Positions 1 through 6,902 are shown, counted from the first letter of the stretch. The stretch: 7,217 nucleotides of DNA from Anaerolineae bacterium (GCA_023511475.1 JAIMBM010000147.1:1-7217); one strand, 5' to 3'. The notes: generated by a model from the sequence alone, not told the origin. A program made the numbers and translations.

Positions 1-1
1 C

Positions 2-3000
2 GCCGGGGCACTGGCGGGGCTGATACTCGAGTTGGGCCAGCGCCGGCTGGACGCGGCCACCGGCTTCTTCGAGCCTGGCGCCTGGCGGCTGCTCCACGAG
101 GCCTTCCCACACCTGGAGCGCTTCAGGCTCCTCCTCGGCAGGGCGCCGGAGATCGCTGCCCGCGGTGAGGATACCCTCGACCTGCGCCAGCTCTACCGTC
201 GGCACTTCCAGGGCGACCTCGAGGCCCTGCCCTACGACGCTACCTACGCTGCGCTCGCCGACTCGCTCCTCGCTTTCCTGCGCCGCCCCACCGTTGAGGT
301 GCGCCTGTACCCATCCTTCCTGCACGCCAAGGCCTATATCTTCTCGGACGTTGCCGTCGTCGGCTCCAGCAACCTCACCGAGGCCGGGCTCACCCGCAAG
401 GCCGAACTGAACCTCGTGCGCAAGGAGCAAGCGGTCGCCGCGGCGCTGCGCGAGGAGTGGTTCGAGCGCTTCTGGGCCGAGGCGGAGGAGTACAAGGACG
501 AGCTGATCGCGGCCCTCGAGCAGAGCAAGTTCGGCAGCGCCGCCCATACCCCCTTCGAGGTGTTTATCAAGGCGCTCTACGAGTACTTTAAGGACCGGCT
601 CCTCGTCACCGCACCCGAGGCGGGGGTTGGCGTCGACCTGGCCTCCTTCCAGCAAGAGGGCCTGCGCGAGGCGATCCGCCTGCTGGACCGTCACCGGGGC
701 GTTCTGATCGCCGACGCGGTCGGCCTCGGCAAGACCTACATCGGCATGGCCATCCTCGAGCACTATCTCCTGCGCAGGCGCCGCCACGGCCACATCCCGC
801 GGGGCCTTGTGGTGTGCCCCGCCCAGCTCCGAGACACCGTCTGGGCACCCAGGCTCGACGAGTTCGGCATCAAAGCTACCCTCTGCTCCATGGAGGAGAT
901 GGGGCGCCATGAATTCAACTGGCGGGCCTTTCGCAGCTACGACCTCGTCCTGGTCGACGAGGCGCACAACTTTCGCAACCCCGGCACCCGGCGCTACGAG
1001 AACCTGAACCGTCTCATCTGCGCCGGCAGGCGCGAGAAGTATGTGGTTCTGATGACAGCCACACCCATCAACAACAGCATCTGGGACCTCTACCACCAGG
1101 TCATGCTGATGGCCCGCGGCTCCGAGAGCTACTACCGGGACTATGGCATCTCCAACCTCAGGGGCTTTTTCAAGCGAGTCGCCGAGGGCTCGGCAGAGCT
1201 CTTCGACCTTCTCGAGCAGACCGCCGTGCGCCGCAGCCGCTACGACATCAAGAAGCGCCAGGAGGGGGGCGAGCCCATTATCCTGCCCGGCAAGGGCGAG
1301 GTGCGCTTCCCCCGGCGCGAGCTGCGCACCATCCACTACAACCTGGAGCAGACCTACCGCGGTCTCTATGAGGAGATTGCCGGCCAGATCGACAGGCTCA
1401 GCCTGGTGAGCTACAACCTCGAGCAGTTCCGCATCGAGGCCGACGAAGAGGTCGTCGAGCGCAACAACGCCCTGATCGGCATCATCAAGACCACCTTCCT
1501 CAAGCGGCTGGAGAGCTCGCTCCGCGCTTTCGAGGTCAGCGTGCAGCGCCAGGCCCGGTTCCAGCAGCGCTTCTACACCTTGCTGCAGCAGGGGCGCCTC
1601 CTGGACTCGCCCACCCACCGCCGCATCATCGCTCTTGAGGAAGCGGACGAGCCCCCAGAGGCCATCGACGAGCTGATCGCGAGCCTAGCCGAGGTCGAGG
1701 CCAGCGGCTATGACCTCGAAGCCATCGGCGAGCAGGTCGCGGGCGACCTTCGGATACTCGACGACCTGCTGGAGTGGATCGCCATCATCCGTGAGAGTGC
1801 GGGCGGCGAAGCCGGCGAGGACGCCAAGCTCGCCGCCGTCAAGGCCGAGCTGGCCGGCCCGCTCAAGGGGCAGAAGGTGCTCCTCTTCACCTACTATGAG
1901 GATACGGCGAGGTATCTCTACGACGCCCTGCGGCAGGATGAGGCCTGGCTCGCCCGGGCGGGCAGGCCCACCATCGGGATGATCTCTGGTAGAAGCAACG
2001 TCCACGAGCGCGAGGAGCTCATCAAGCGCTTTGCCCCCGTGGCCAACACTCCTGATACGGACGAGGGCCTCGAAGAGCGGCGGCGCCTTCAGGAGACCGA
2101 GCTGCAACTGCTCATCTGCACGGATGTCCTTTCCGAAGGCCAGAATTTGCAGGACGCAGGTGTCGTCCTCAACTATGACCTGCACTGGAACCCGGTGCGG
2201 ATGATCCAGCGCGCCGGCCGCATCGACCGGCTGGGCCTGCCACCGGACCGCGATGCCGTCCACATCTACAACTGCTTCCCTGAGGAAGGGCTGGAAAAGC
2301 TGCTGGGCCTGGTGCAGCGCCTGCAGGAGCGCATCTTTACCATCGACCGCACCGTCGGGCTGGATGGCTCCGTCCTGGGCGAGGCTATCCATCCCAGGTC
2401 GCTGGAGGAGCTCAAGCGTATCAAGGCCGGCGAGCGCCAGGCGCTCGAAGAGCTCGAGCAGGCTGCCGAACTCGTCTCCACCGACGAGATGAAGTTCCCG
2501 CTTCTCCACTACCTGCAGATGGTCGGCGAGGAGAAGGTCAGAGAGATACCCCTCGGCATCCACAGCGGCAAGGCCGGGCCGATTGCAGGCACCTTTTTCG
2601 CCTTCCGCGCCGGTGACCGGCATTTCTGGCGCTTTTTCCCGACCGCAGGCGGCGAGCCTATCACTGACAAGCGGCAGATCTTCCGGCTCATCAACTGCCC
2701 GCCCGATGGGCCCCGAGTCGTGCCCGAGCACAGCATCTTCGAACTGCTCAACCGCGCCACCACGGAGGTGTTCCAGGAGATCAGGGCGCTGCGCGCCGGG
2801 CGCAAGCTCAGGCCGCGCATGACCGGGCTCAACAAAGAGTTCTATGATGCGCTCAACCAGCCGCAACTCTTTGAGAGCGCGCCCGCGGAGCTAAGGCACA
2901 GGGTGAACCATGTCCTGCAGACCGTGCCTCTGGTCCCCTTCCAGCGTGACCCTGCGCTCCGGACCATCCGGGATGCCTTCAGGGAGACCCATGACGTCGC

Positions 3001-3139
3001 CGCCCTCGCCGAGCAGCTCGACCTCTTCTTTGCCGAGAACGGCCTCTCGGCCGAGGTCAGTGAGGCCAGAATGCTGGACGAGATCCGGCAGGAAGACCTG
3101 CAGTTGGTCTGCTACGAGATTCTGGTGCCGAAGGGCTAG
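2..3139 (+). CDS. PLD-like nuclease / SNF2-family helicase fusion protein, 5' end cut by window edge
   Basis: This is a predicted DNA-dependent ATPase/translocase with an N-terminal phospholipase-D-like nuclease domain. The frame is open from base 2, and the TTG at 32 lies inside conserved-looking sequence, so the real start is upstream. Counting residues from that TTG, the PLD domain holds H98-x-K100 (nt 323-331) and GSSN 111-114 (nt 362-373). The SNF2 core follows in order: FQQEGL near 206, Walker A DAVGLGKT 228-235, DEAH 309-312 (nt 956-967), MTATP 341-345, motif IV FTYYEDTARYL near 619, TDVLSEGQNLQ 697-707, and QRAGRIDR 726-733 (nt 2207-2230). The wording of motifs V and VI resembles RapA/HepA. 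A helical insert (about 430-595) separates the two RecA lobes. A C-terminal domain of about 230 residues is not recognised. There is one HKD motif, so nuclease activity would need a dimer, as in Nuc and BfiI. Its role is inferred to be restriction, defence or DNA repair; no partner is visible. Confidence 0.9.
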   Translation, partial: AGALAGLILELGQRRLDAATGFFEPGAWRLLHEAFPHLERFRLLLGRAPEIAARGEDTLDLRQLYRRHFQGDLEALPYDATYAALADSLLAFLRRPTVEVRLYPSFLHAKAYIFSDVAVVGSSNLTEAGLTRKAELNLVRKEQAVAAALREEWFERFWAEAEEYKDELIAALEQSKFGSAAHTPFEVFIKALYEYFKDRLLVTAPEAGVGVDLASFQQEGLREAIRLLDRHRGVLIADAVGLGKTYIGMAILEHYLLRRRRHGHIPRGLVVCPAQLRDTVWAPRLDEFGIKATLCSMEEMGRHEFNWRAFRSYDLVLVDEAHNFRNPGTRRYENLNRLICAGRREKYVVLMTATPINNSIWDLYHQVMLMARGSESYYRDYGISNLRGFFKRVAEGSAELFDLLEQTAVRRSRYDIKKRQEGGEPIILPGKGEVRFPRRELRTIHYNLEQTYRGLYEEIAGQIDRLSLVSYNLEQFRIEADEEVVERNNALIGIIKTTFLKRLESSLRAFEVSVQRQARFQQRFYTLLQQGRLLDSPTHRRIIALEEADEPPEAIDELIASLAEVEASGYDLEAIGEQVAGDLRILDDLLEWIAIIRESAGGEAGEDAKLAAVKAELAGPLKGQKVLLFTYYEDTARYLYDALRQDEAWLARAGRPTIGMISGRSNVHEREELIKRFAPVANTPDTDEGLEERRRLQETELQLLICTDVLSEGQNLQDAGVVLNYDLHWNPVRMIQRAGRIDRLGLPPDRDAVHIYNCFPEEGLEKLLGLVQRLQERIFTIDRTVGLDGSVLGEAIHPRSLEELKRIKAGERQALEELEQAAELVSTDEMKFPLLHYLQMVGEEKVREIPLGIHSGKAGPIAGTFFAFRAGDRHFWRFFPTAGGEPITDKRQIFRLINCPPDGPRVVPEHSIFELLNRATTEVFQEIRALRAGRKLRPRMTGLNKEFYDALNQPQLFESAPAELRHRVNHVLQTVPLVPFQRDPALRTIRDAFRETHDVAALAEQLDLFFAENGLSAEVSEARMLDEIRQEDLQLVCYEILVPKG

Positions 3140-3484
3140 CAGAGGCACCGAGGCCTGGCTCAGGCAACACGTTCCACGCCGGGTGTCCCAGATATCTTTC
3201 GTAGGGCGTCGCGTTGCTACTTCGCGCCTGCCGAAGTGTCGGATGGAGAGCCCCGGGGTCGCCTCCGTCGCGTCGGGGGACCCCCTGCCGTTCCCCCGAA
3301 GCGGGCGAATAGGAGGGCGGCTCGCCGGCAGGAAGATGGATGCAGGGGTGAGGAAGACCTGTCCCCAGGGTCGGGGGTGCAGGGGTGGATAGGCGGTTGC
3401 CCGCGGGGCAATAGGCAGGTCGGGCGCGATCAGCCACTGCGGCGCTGCCACCCCTGCGATTGGGCCGCCAGGGAACGGCTTTCC
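3140..3484. other. Intergenic region without a convincing gene
   Basis: No supported gene lies between the helicase stop and the repeat element. Open frames on both strands here have no Shine-Dalgarno sequence and give compositions rich in Pro, Arg, Ser and Gly, as expected from GC-rich non-coding DNA. A small GCCTG/CAGGC hairpin (3153-3165) follows the helicase stop but has no T tract, so it is a poor terminator candidate. The 10-base word TGCAGGGGTG occurs twice in direct orientation (3341-3350 and 3378-3387), and an inverted copy of its core lies at 3448-3457. Confidence 0.6.
3379..3457. repeat. Nested inverted repeats, possible structured RNA or decayed repeat
   Basis: Two perfect 10-base arms, GCAGGGGTGG (3379-3388) and CCACCCCTGC (3448-3457), could pair over a 59-base interior. 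That interior has its own hairpins: TTGCCC-gcg-GGGCAA (3397-3411) and CAGC/GCTG (3431-3434 with 3444-3447). The result would be a closed multi-stem fold of 79 bases. It is not a tRNA: the outer stem is 10 bp, and no T-arm sequence or anticodon arm is seen. It could be a non-coding RNA, a repeat remnant or chance in GC-rich DNA. The strand of any transcript is unknown. Confidence 0.35.
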
Positions 3485-3496
3485 GGCCTTTGACCC

Positions 3497-3514
3497 AGCC
3501 CCGAAGGGGCTTTG
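3497..3514 (+). terminator. GC-rich hairpin followed by TTTG, possible weak terminator
   Basis: AGCCCC (3497-3502) pairs perfectly with GGGGCT (3506-3511) over a GAA loop, followed by TTTG. It lies about 360 bases after the helicase stop, so it is distant for a dedicated terminator. It is also the left-end hairpin of the fold-back element. The T tract is too short for a confident call. Confidence 0.3.
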
Positions 3515-3524
3515 CCGCTTCTGA

Positions 3525-3547
3525 GCGCGGGGCTTCCAGCCCCGCGC
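3525..3547. repeat. Perfect 10-bp hairpin
   Basis: GCGCGGGGCT (3525-3534) and AGCCCCGCGC (3538-3547) are exact reverse complements separated by TCC. The stem is almost all G-C and would be very stable in RNA or extruded DNA. There is no T tract after it. It forms the inner part of the left arm of the fold-back element. Confidence 0.55.
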
Positions 3548-3709
3548 GAGCGGGCACAGCCGCCTGCCGACCGGTGCAGCGCAGGTTGGGCCGTCAGGCG
3601 CGCCGCGGCCCCTCTACCTGGGGTGAACCGTCATCAACCGCAGGGTGTACCGCCTGCAGCGCCTGCAACCCCTCCGCCCGTGGGTGAACCCCCGGGCTGA
3701 AAAGAGCCA

Positions 3710-3726
3710 AGCCCCCTTCGGGGGCT
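3710..3726. repeat. Perfect 7-bp hairpin at the right end of the fold-back element
   Basis: AGCCCCC (3710-3716) and GGGGGCT (3720-3726) pair over TTC. It is the counterpart, in inverted orientation, of the left-end hairpin at 3497-3511, with one extra C-G pair. It could hinder transcription from either side, but no T tract follows in either direction. Confidence 0.5.
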
Positions 3727-3731
3727 GAGTA

Positions 3732-3764
3732 GGCCGGACGCTGCGGCTTGCCGACAGTCCGGCC
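3732..3764. repeat. 8-bp inverted repeat with inner stem
   Basis: GGCCGGAC (3732-3739) is an exact reverse complement of GTCCGGCC (3757-3764). The 17-base loop contains a further CGGC/GCCG pairing (3744-3747 with 3750-3753). It abuts the right end of the fold-back element and lies about 93 bases before the aldo/keto reductase start. It might belong to the repeat or to the leader of that gene. Confidence 0.45.
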
Positions 3765-3795
3765 CTCGAAGGGATTTCATCGCTCTTGAGCACGA

Positions 3796-3818
3796 AGCCC
3801 AGGATTTGACTCTGGGCT
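3796..3818. promoter_or_regulatory. Inverted repeat upstream of the reductase pair, candidate operator or leader hairpin
   Basis: AGCCCAG (3796-3802) and CTGGGCT (3812-3818) are exact inverted copies separated by 9 bases, ending 38 bases before the reductase ATG. The size and position suit a dimeric repressor site or a leader hairpin. I could not find a convincing -35/-10 pair nearby, and no regulator gene is in the window, so the function is unproven. Confidence 0.35.
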
Positions 3819-3841
3819 GCCCGCGCGCCGAAGGCCATTCG

Positions 3842-3847
3842 AAAGGA
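3842..3847 (+). promoter_or_regulatory. Ribosome binding site that fixes the aldo/keto reductase start
   Basis: AAAGGA lies 9 bases before the ATG at 3857. The frame is open further upstream to a TTG at 3806, but that start would add 17 residues unlike the family and would place the inverted repeat at 3796-3818 across the start. The ATG at 3857 is therefore preferred. Confidence 0.65.
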
Positions 3848-3856
3848 TCGATCCTC

Positions 3857-4843
3857 ATGAACACCCGCATCCTCGGCAGAGCCGGCATTGAGGTCACCCA
3901 GCTCGGGCTGGGCGGACTGTTCGTCTCCGCCTTCGGCGGGGACTATGCCCAGGGGTGCGCCGCCATCCGCCGGGCCCTCGAGCTCGGCATCCGCTACATC
4001 GACACGGCCCCGACCTACGCCAACAGCGAAGAGGTCATCGGCCGCGCGCTCGAGGGCGTCGATGTCCCCGTGGTGCTGTCGACCAAGCTGGGCGGCCGCC
4101 CCCAACCCTTCCGGCCGCAGGACCGCGCCTGCCTCCTCCGTTCGGTCGAGGAGAGCCTGCGGCTGCTCAGGCGCGACCATATCGATATCCTCATGATCCA
4201 CGAGCCCGACCGCCCGGGTCAATACGACTGGTGGACGGACCCCGTGGACTATCACGGGCCGGTGCTGGAGCTGCTGGATGACCTCAAGAGAGACGGCGTC
4301 ATCCGCGCCACGGGCCTCGGCGGCACGACGGCCTACGAGATCGTGCCGATCATGCGCACGGGCCGCTTTGACGTGGTGCTGACGGCGTTCAACTACAGCC
4401 TGCTCTGGCGGGAGGCGGAGATTGAGCTATTGCCGACAGCCCGCGAGCTGGGCATGGGCGTGATCGTCGGCTCGCCGCTGCAGCAGGGCGCGCTGGCACG
4501 CCGGTATGACGAGGAGGTCCGCAGTGGCGCCCGCTGGCTGAGCCTGCCGCGCCGGAAGCAGTTCCGTGCCTTGTACGACCTCCTGGACGAGGCCGGCTTG
4601 CCGATCGCTGAGGCAGCGCTGCGCTTTGCGATCTCCAATCCGGACGTCTCCTGTGTGCTCACGGGGGCGCGCTCCGCCGGGGAGGTCGAGAGCAGCGTGG
4701 CCGCGATCGAGAAGGGCCCGCTCCCCGCGGACGTCCTGAGCCGACTGGACGAGATCGCCGCCATGGTCCCCTTCCGTCCCTTCGAGGAGCCCTTTGTTCT
4801 GCCGTTTGGCCGCCCGTACCGGGGGCCGGGGGAGGCGCGATGA
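3857..4843 (+). CDS. Aldo/keto reductase (NAD(P)-dependent oxidoreductase)
   Basis: This 328-residue soluble enzyme of the aldo/keto reductase superfamily is of the usual length and has a complete catalytic tetrad: D49 (in IDTAPTY), Y54, K77 (in LSTKLGG) and H115 (in MIHEPD). It begins with the typical RILGRAGIEVTQLGLGG strand. The later GSPLQQGAL (205-213) and LTGARSAGEVESSVAAI (268-284) segments match the regions that bind the cofactor pyrophosphate and adenosine phosphate in the family. The IHEPD wording resembles the subgroup containing D-threo-aldose (L-fucose) 1-dehydrogenases, so oxidation of an aldose or a related sugar is plausible; the substrate is not proven. Its stop overlaps the start of the next dehydrogenase (ATGA at 4840-4843), which suggests coupled translation and a shared pathway. 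Confidence 0.9.
   Translation: MNTRILGRAGIEVTQLGLGGLFVSAFGGDYAQGCAAIRRALELGIRYIDTAPTYANSEEVIGRALEGVDVPVVLSTKLGGRPQPFRPQDRACLLRSVEESLRLLRRDHIDILMIHEPDRPGQYDWWTDPVDYHGPVLELLDDLKRDGVIRATGLGGTTAYEIVPIMRTGRFDVVLTAFNYSLLWREAEIELLPTARELGMGVIVGSPLQQGALARRYDEEVRSGARWLSLPRRKQFRALYDLLDEAGLPIAEAALRFAISNPDVSCVLTGARSAGEVESSVAAIEKGPLPADVLSRLDEIAAMVPFRPFEEPFVLPFGRPYRGPGEAR
4828..4835 (+). promoter_or_regulatory. Shine-Dalgarno inside the end of the reductase gene, coupled start
   Basis: GGGGGAGG ends 4 bases before the ATG at 4840. The start codon overlaps the TGA of the upstream gene as ATGA, a common arrangement for translational coupling. This supports one transcript for both oxidoreductases. Confidence 0.7.
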
Positions 4844-5871
4844 AGGCTGCCGTGATCGAGCGGCCCGGGGTGCTGCTCGTCCGCGAGGTGCCCGACCCCG
4901 AGCCCGGCGAGTACGAGGCGCTGTGCGAGATGCTCTACGGCGCGACCTGCTCCGGGACCGACCATCACCTCCTCTCCGGCCGCTTCCCGTGGCCGGTGAG
5001 CTACCCCACGATCCTCGGCCACGAAAGCATCGGCCGGGTCATCGTCGTAGGCAGGCGCGTGCGCAGCTTTCGCGTTGGCCAGCTCCTGACCCGCGTCGGA
5101 GCCCCGCCGATAGAGGGCCTCAATGTCAACTGGGGCGGCTTTGCCGAGCTGGGCATCGCCCGCGATCACGAGGCCATGCGCGAGGATGGCCTGCCCGCCG
5201 AGGCCTGGCACGCCTATCGGGTCAACCAGGTGCTGCCCGAGGGGTGCGACCCCCGGGCCGCGACCATGGTCATCACCTGGCGCGAGACCTACAGCTACAT
5301 CACCCGCATGGGCGTTGGTGCAGGGGCAAGTGTGCTCGTCCTCGGCTCAGGGGGCAACGGCCTCGCCTTCGTGCGGCATGCGGTCAACCTCGGCGCCGGC
5401 GAGGTCGTGCAGGTCGGGAACCCGGCGCGGGAGGGCCTCGGCCGGGCGGCGGGTGCCGCCCACTATCTGGACTATCGCGCCCCCGACCTGTGTGGGCCGC
5501 TCGCCGAGCTGGCCTCGGGCGGCTTTGACTTTATCATCGACGCGGTCGGCCGGCGGGGGGAGGTCGATCGCGTGCTGCCCTCCCTGAGGCCGGGGGGAAC
5601 GGTCGGCATCTACGGCATCGACGACTATGCCGACTGCGCCATCCACCCCCACCATAGCCGGAGGAGCTTTACCGTCTACAACGGCGGCTACGACGAGGCC
5701 GAGGCCCATGGCCGCGTCGTGACCCTCTGGCAGCAGGGCCGGCTCGACGCCCGGCTGTGGCTGGACCTCGACCACCCGTTCGCACTGGACCGGATCGCCG
5801 AGGCCATGGCCGCCGTCCGCGAGCGGCGGCTGGTCAAGGCACTGGTTCGGCTCAGCAGCAGTCAGCTGTAG
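4840..5871 (+). CDS. Zinc-type medium-chain alcohol/polyol dehydrogenase
   Basis: This 343-residue member of the medium-chain dehydrogenase/reductase superfamily has an N-terminal GroES-like domain (about 1-145), a Rossmann domain (about 155-290) and a C-terminal return to the catalytic fold. Likely catalytic zinc ligands are C37 (ATCSGTDHH) and H61-E62 (LGHESIG), with E149 a possible further ligand. The nucleotide-binding loop is GSGGNG (169-174). No cysteines occur between 37 and 136, so the four-cysteine structural zinc lobe of classical alcohol dehydrogenases is absent or replaced. A segment near 86-130 (APPIEGLNVNWGGFAELGI) fits the substrate lid. It is translationally coupled to the aldo/keto reductase, so both may act on one sugar, polyol or aldehyde. 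Substrate and direction are unknown. The next gene is convergent, so the operon ends here. Confidence 0.88.
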   Translation: MKAAVIERPGVLLVREVPDPEPGEYEALCEMLYGATCSGTDHHLLSGRFPWPVSYPTILGHESIGRVIVVGRRVRSFRVGQLLTRVGAPPIEGLNVNWGGFAELGIARDHEAMREDGLPAEAWHAYRVNQVLPEGCDPRAATMVITWRETYSYITRMGVGAGASVLVLGSGGNGLAFVRHAVNLGAGEVVQVGNPAREGLGRAAGAAHYLDYRAPDLCGPLAELASGGFDFIIDAVGRRGEVDRVLPSLRPGGTVGIYGIDDYADCAIHPHHSRRSFTVYNGGYDEAEAHGRVVTLWQQGRLDARLWLDLDHPFALDRIAEAMAAVRERRLVKALVRLSSSQL

Positions 5872-6172
5872 GGCCTCTGCCGGTTGCGGCGCCGACCGAC
5901 CCCCGCCTCCCTGGCCTCCCTTCTCCCGGCGATTCGGGGGCGGACAGCCTGCCAGAAGCGCCAGCTGGCCACACCTTGCCGCGGGCGGATGGGCTCCCCT
6001 GCAGCAAGGGCTGAGGGACAGCGATTGAGCACAGCCTGTGTGCCCCTCTGCCCCTTCCCCGACACGGGGCCGTTGGATGCCACCCCGGCAGCCTCTGCAC
6101 GGCATCGACGCGCGAACCCGGGCTCTACGGAGAAAGCTGAAATCGGGCGTCCAGGCCTGGAGCCTGGGCTGC
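5872..6172. other. Gene-free spacer between convergent genes
   Basis: I see no gene here. Open frames crossing this stretch on either strand lack ribosome binding sites and family-like sequence. Small inverted repeats are present: CCCCCG/CGGGGG (5900-5905 with 5935-5940), the palindrome GCCAGCTGGC (5960-5969), and CCCCG-aca-CGGGG (6057-6069). None has a T tract, so no clear terminator for the dehydrogenase pair can be called. Confidence 0.6.
6149..6169 (-). terminator. Hairpin just after sfsA, possible terminator
   Basis: On the minus strand, GCCCAGGC and GCCTGGAC can form an 8-bp stem (one G-T pair) over a 5-base loop, beginning 3 bases after the sfsA stop codon. The sequence after it is only mildly T-rich (TTTCAGCTTTCT, from about 6143 downward), so this would be a weak intrinsic terminator. 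Confidence 0.35.
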
Positions 6173-6856
6173 TCAGAGGAACACGGGCACCTGGCGGTCG
6201 ATCGTGACTTCCTCCCGCGACACGCGGCACACATAGGCAAGCACTCGGACGGACGGCGCGGCCCGTCGCAGGGCCGCGGCAAAGGCCGGGTCGGCTTCCT
6301 CGTGAGGGCGCAGCGCCTCGGCATCCTCCCGCTGAATCACAAAGGCGATGGCGGCGCGGCCTCCCGCCGCAGCCAGCCGGCGCAGCTCCTCGACGTGCCG
6401 CGCCCCGCGCGCCGTGGGCGCATCGGGAAAGAGTGCGACGCCATCCCTCACCAGTGTGACCGACTTGGTCTCGACATACCATGGCCCGCCCGGCGATTCG
6501 ACCAGCAGGTCGAGGCGGCTGGCGCCCAGCCGCACCTCGCAGCGCACAGCCTGCACGGGGCCAAGGTCGGGGAACGCCCCGGCGCCGAGAGCTTCGCTCA
6601 GGAGCCGCCCCGGGAGCCGGGCATCGACCGAGACCAGGTGCGCGCCACTCCAGGCCAGCGCGACGTCAAAGCGCGTGCGGCGGACCCCGGCGCGTGGAGC
6701 AAGGAGCACGCGCGCCCCGGCAAAGAGCAGCTCCCGCAGCCGGCCAGAGTTCGGCACGTGGGCAAGGGCAGGCCCCCCTGCGACCTCTACCTCTGCGACA
6801 AAGCGGTTGAGCCGCCGCACGAATACCCCCTCGACCAGGTCTTCAGTTAGCCTCAA
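6173..6856 (-). CDS. sfsA: DNA/RNA nuclease SfsA (sugar fermentation stimulation protein)
   Basis: This is a complete 227-residue SfsA-family protein, close to the usual length (E. coli SfsA is about 234). Recognisable blocks are HVPNSGRL (33-40), SRLDLLVE (113-120), YVETKSVTLV (127-136), and ALFPDAPTARGARHVEEL (141-158). D116, E129 and K131 form a PD-(D/E)XK-type nuclease pattern, and the N-terminal region fits an OB-like nucleic-acid-binding domain. The E. coli protein was named for an effect on maltose metabolism and was later linked to nuclease activity; its physiological role remains poorly defined. The start is TTG: a TGA lies in frame three codons upstream, and GGGGAGG (6873-6867) sits 10 bases before it. 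It is convergent with the dehydrogenase and divergent from the Yellow-like gene. Confidence 0.93.
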   Translation of the reverse strand: MRLTEDLVEGVFVRRLNRFVAEVEVAGGPALAHVPNSGRLRELLFAGARVLLAPRAGVRRTRFDVALAWSGAHLVSVDARLPGRLLSEALGAGAFPDLGPVQAVRCEVRLGASRLDLLVESPGGPWYVETKSVTLVRDGVALFPDAPTARGARHVEELRRLAAAGGRAAIAFVIQREDAEALRPHEEADPAFAAALRRAAPSVRVLAYVCRVSREEVTIDRQVPVFL

Positions 6857-6866
6857 TGCCGATCAG

Positions 6867-6873
6867 CCTCCCC
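6867..6873 (-). promoter_or_regulatory. Ribosome binding site supporting the TTG start of sfsA
   Basis: On the minus strand GGGGAGG lies 10 bases before TTG at 6856. An in-frame TGA between the two excludes any earlier start, so the rare TTG codon is the first possible initiation site. Confidence 0.7.
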
Positions 6874-6902
6874 GATTTCAGTGCCGCGCCCCGGCGCCTC
6901 TC

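Larger units (their letters stand above)
3485..3735. repeat. Fold-back element with imperfect terminal inverted repeats (MITE- or REP-pair-like)
   Basis: The left end (from GGCC at 3485) and the reverse complement of the right end (from GGCC at 3735) align by eye over about 45-50 bases with small gaps. They share CAGCCCC(C)GAAGGGG(G)CTT, then CTTnTnAGC, then CGGGG. Similarity may weaken but continue to about 3553 and 3664. Each end contains a compact hairpin. The interior carries a direct repeat GGGTGAACC (3621-3629 and 3682-3690) and no credible open reading frame. No clear target-site duplication is seen at the ends. A non-autonomous mobile element, a REP/BIME-type pair or a structured intergenic repeat are all possible. 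Confidence 0.5.

Noticed and set aside
1685..2866. A 393-codon open frame on the minus strand, opposite the helicase
   Set aside because: It lies wholly antisense to conserved SNF2 motifs V and VI. Long antisense frames are expected in GC-rich codon-biased genes, and its translation shows no recognisable domain.
3379..3457. A possible tRNA in the nested stem structure
   Set aside because: The length is close, but the outer stem is 10 bp, there is no T-arm consensus, and no anticodon arm of the right size is present.
2891..3557. Minus-strand open frames of 186 and 166 codons crossing the helicase end and the intergenic region
   Set aside because: They overlap the conserved end of the helicase gene, lack ribosome binding sites, and continue into repeat-rich DNA with Pro/Arg-rich composition.
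3806..3856. An upstream TTG start extending the aldo/keto reductase by 17 residues
   Set aside because: The ATG at 3857 has a well-placed AAAGGA and begins exactly where the family's first strand begins. The extension has no family-like sequence.
5347..6324. A 325-codon minus-strand open frame across the dehydrogenase, the spacer and sfsA
   Set aside because: It is antisense to a clear dehydrogenase and overlaps sfsA in another frame. Its sequence is low in complexity and unlike any family I know.
6803..6815. GCGG/CCGC inverted repeat within sfsA as an activator site for the sigma-54-like promoter
   Set aside because: The arms are only 4 bases and lie in coding sequence; this is not distinguishable from background in GC-rich DNA.
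6038..6850. A 270-codon plus-strand open frame opposite sfsA
   Set aside because: The minus-strand frame has clear SfsA motifs and a ribosome binding site; this one is its antisense shadow.
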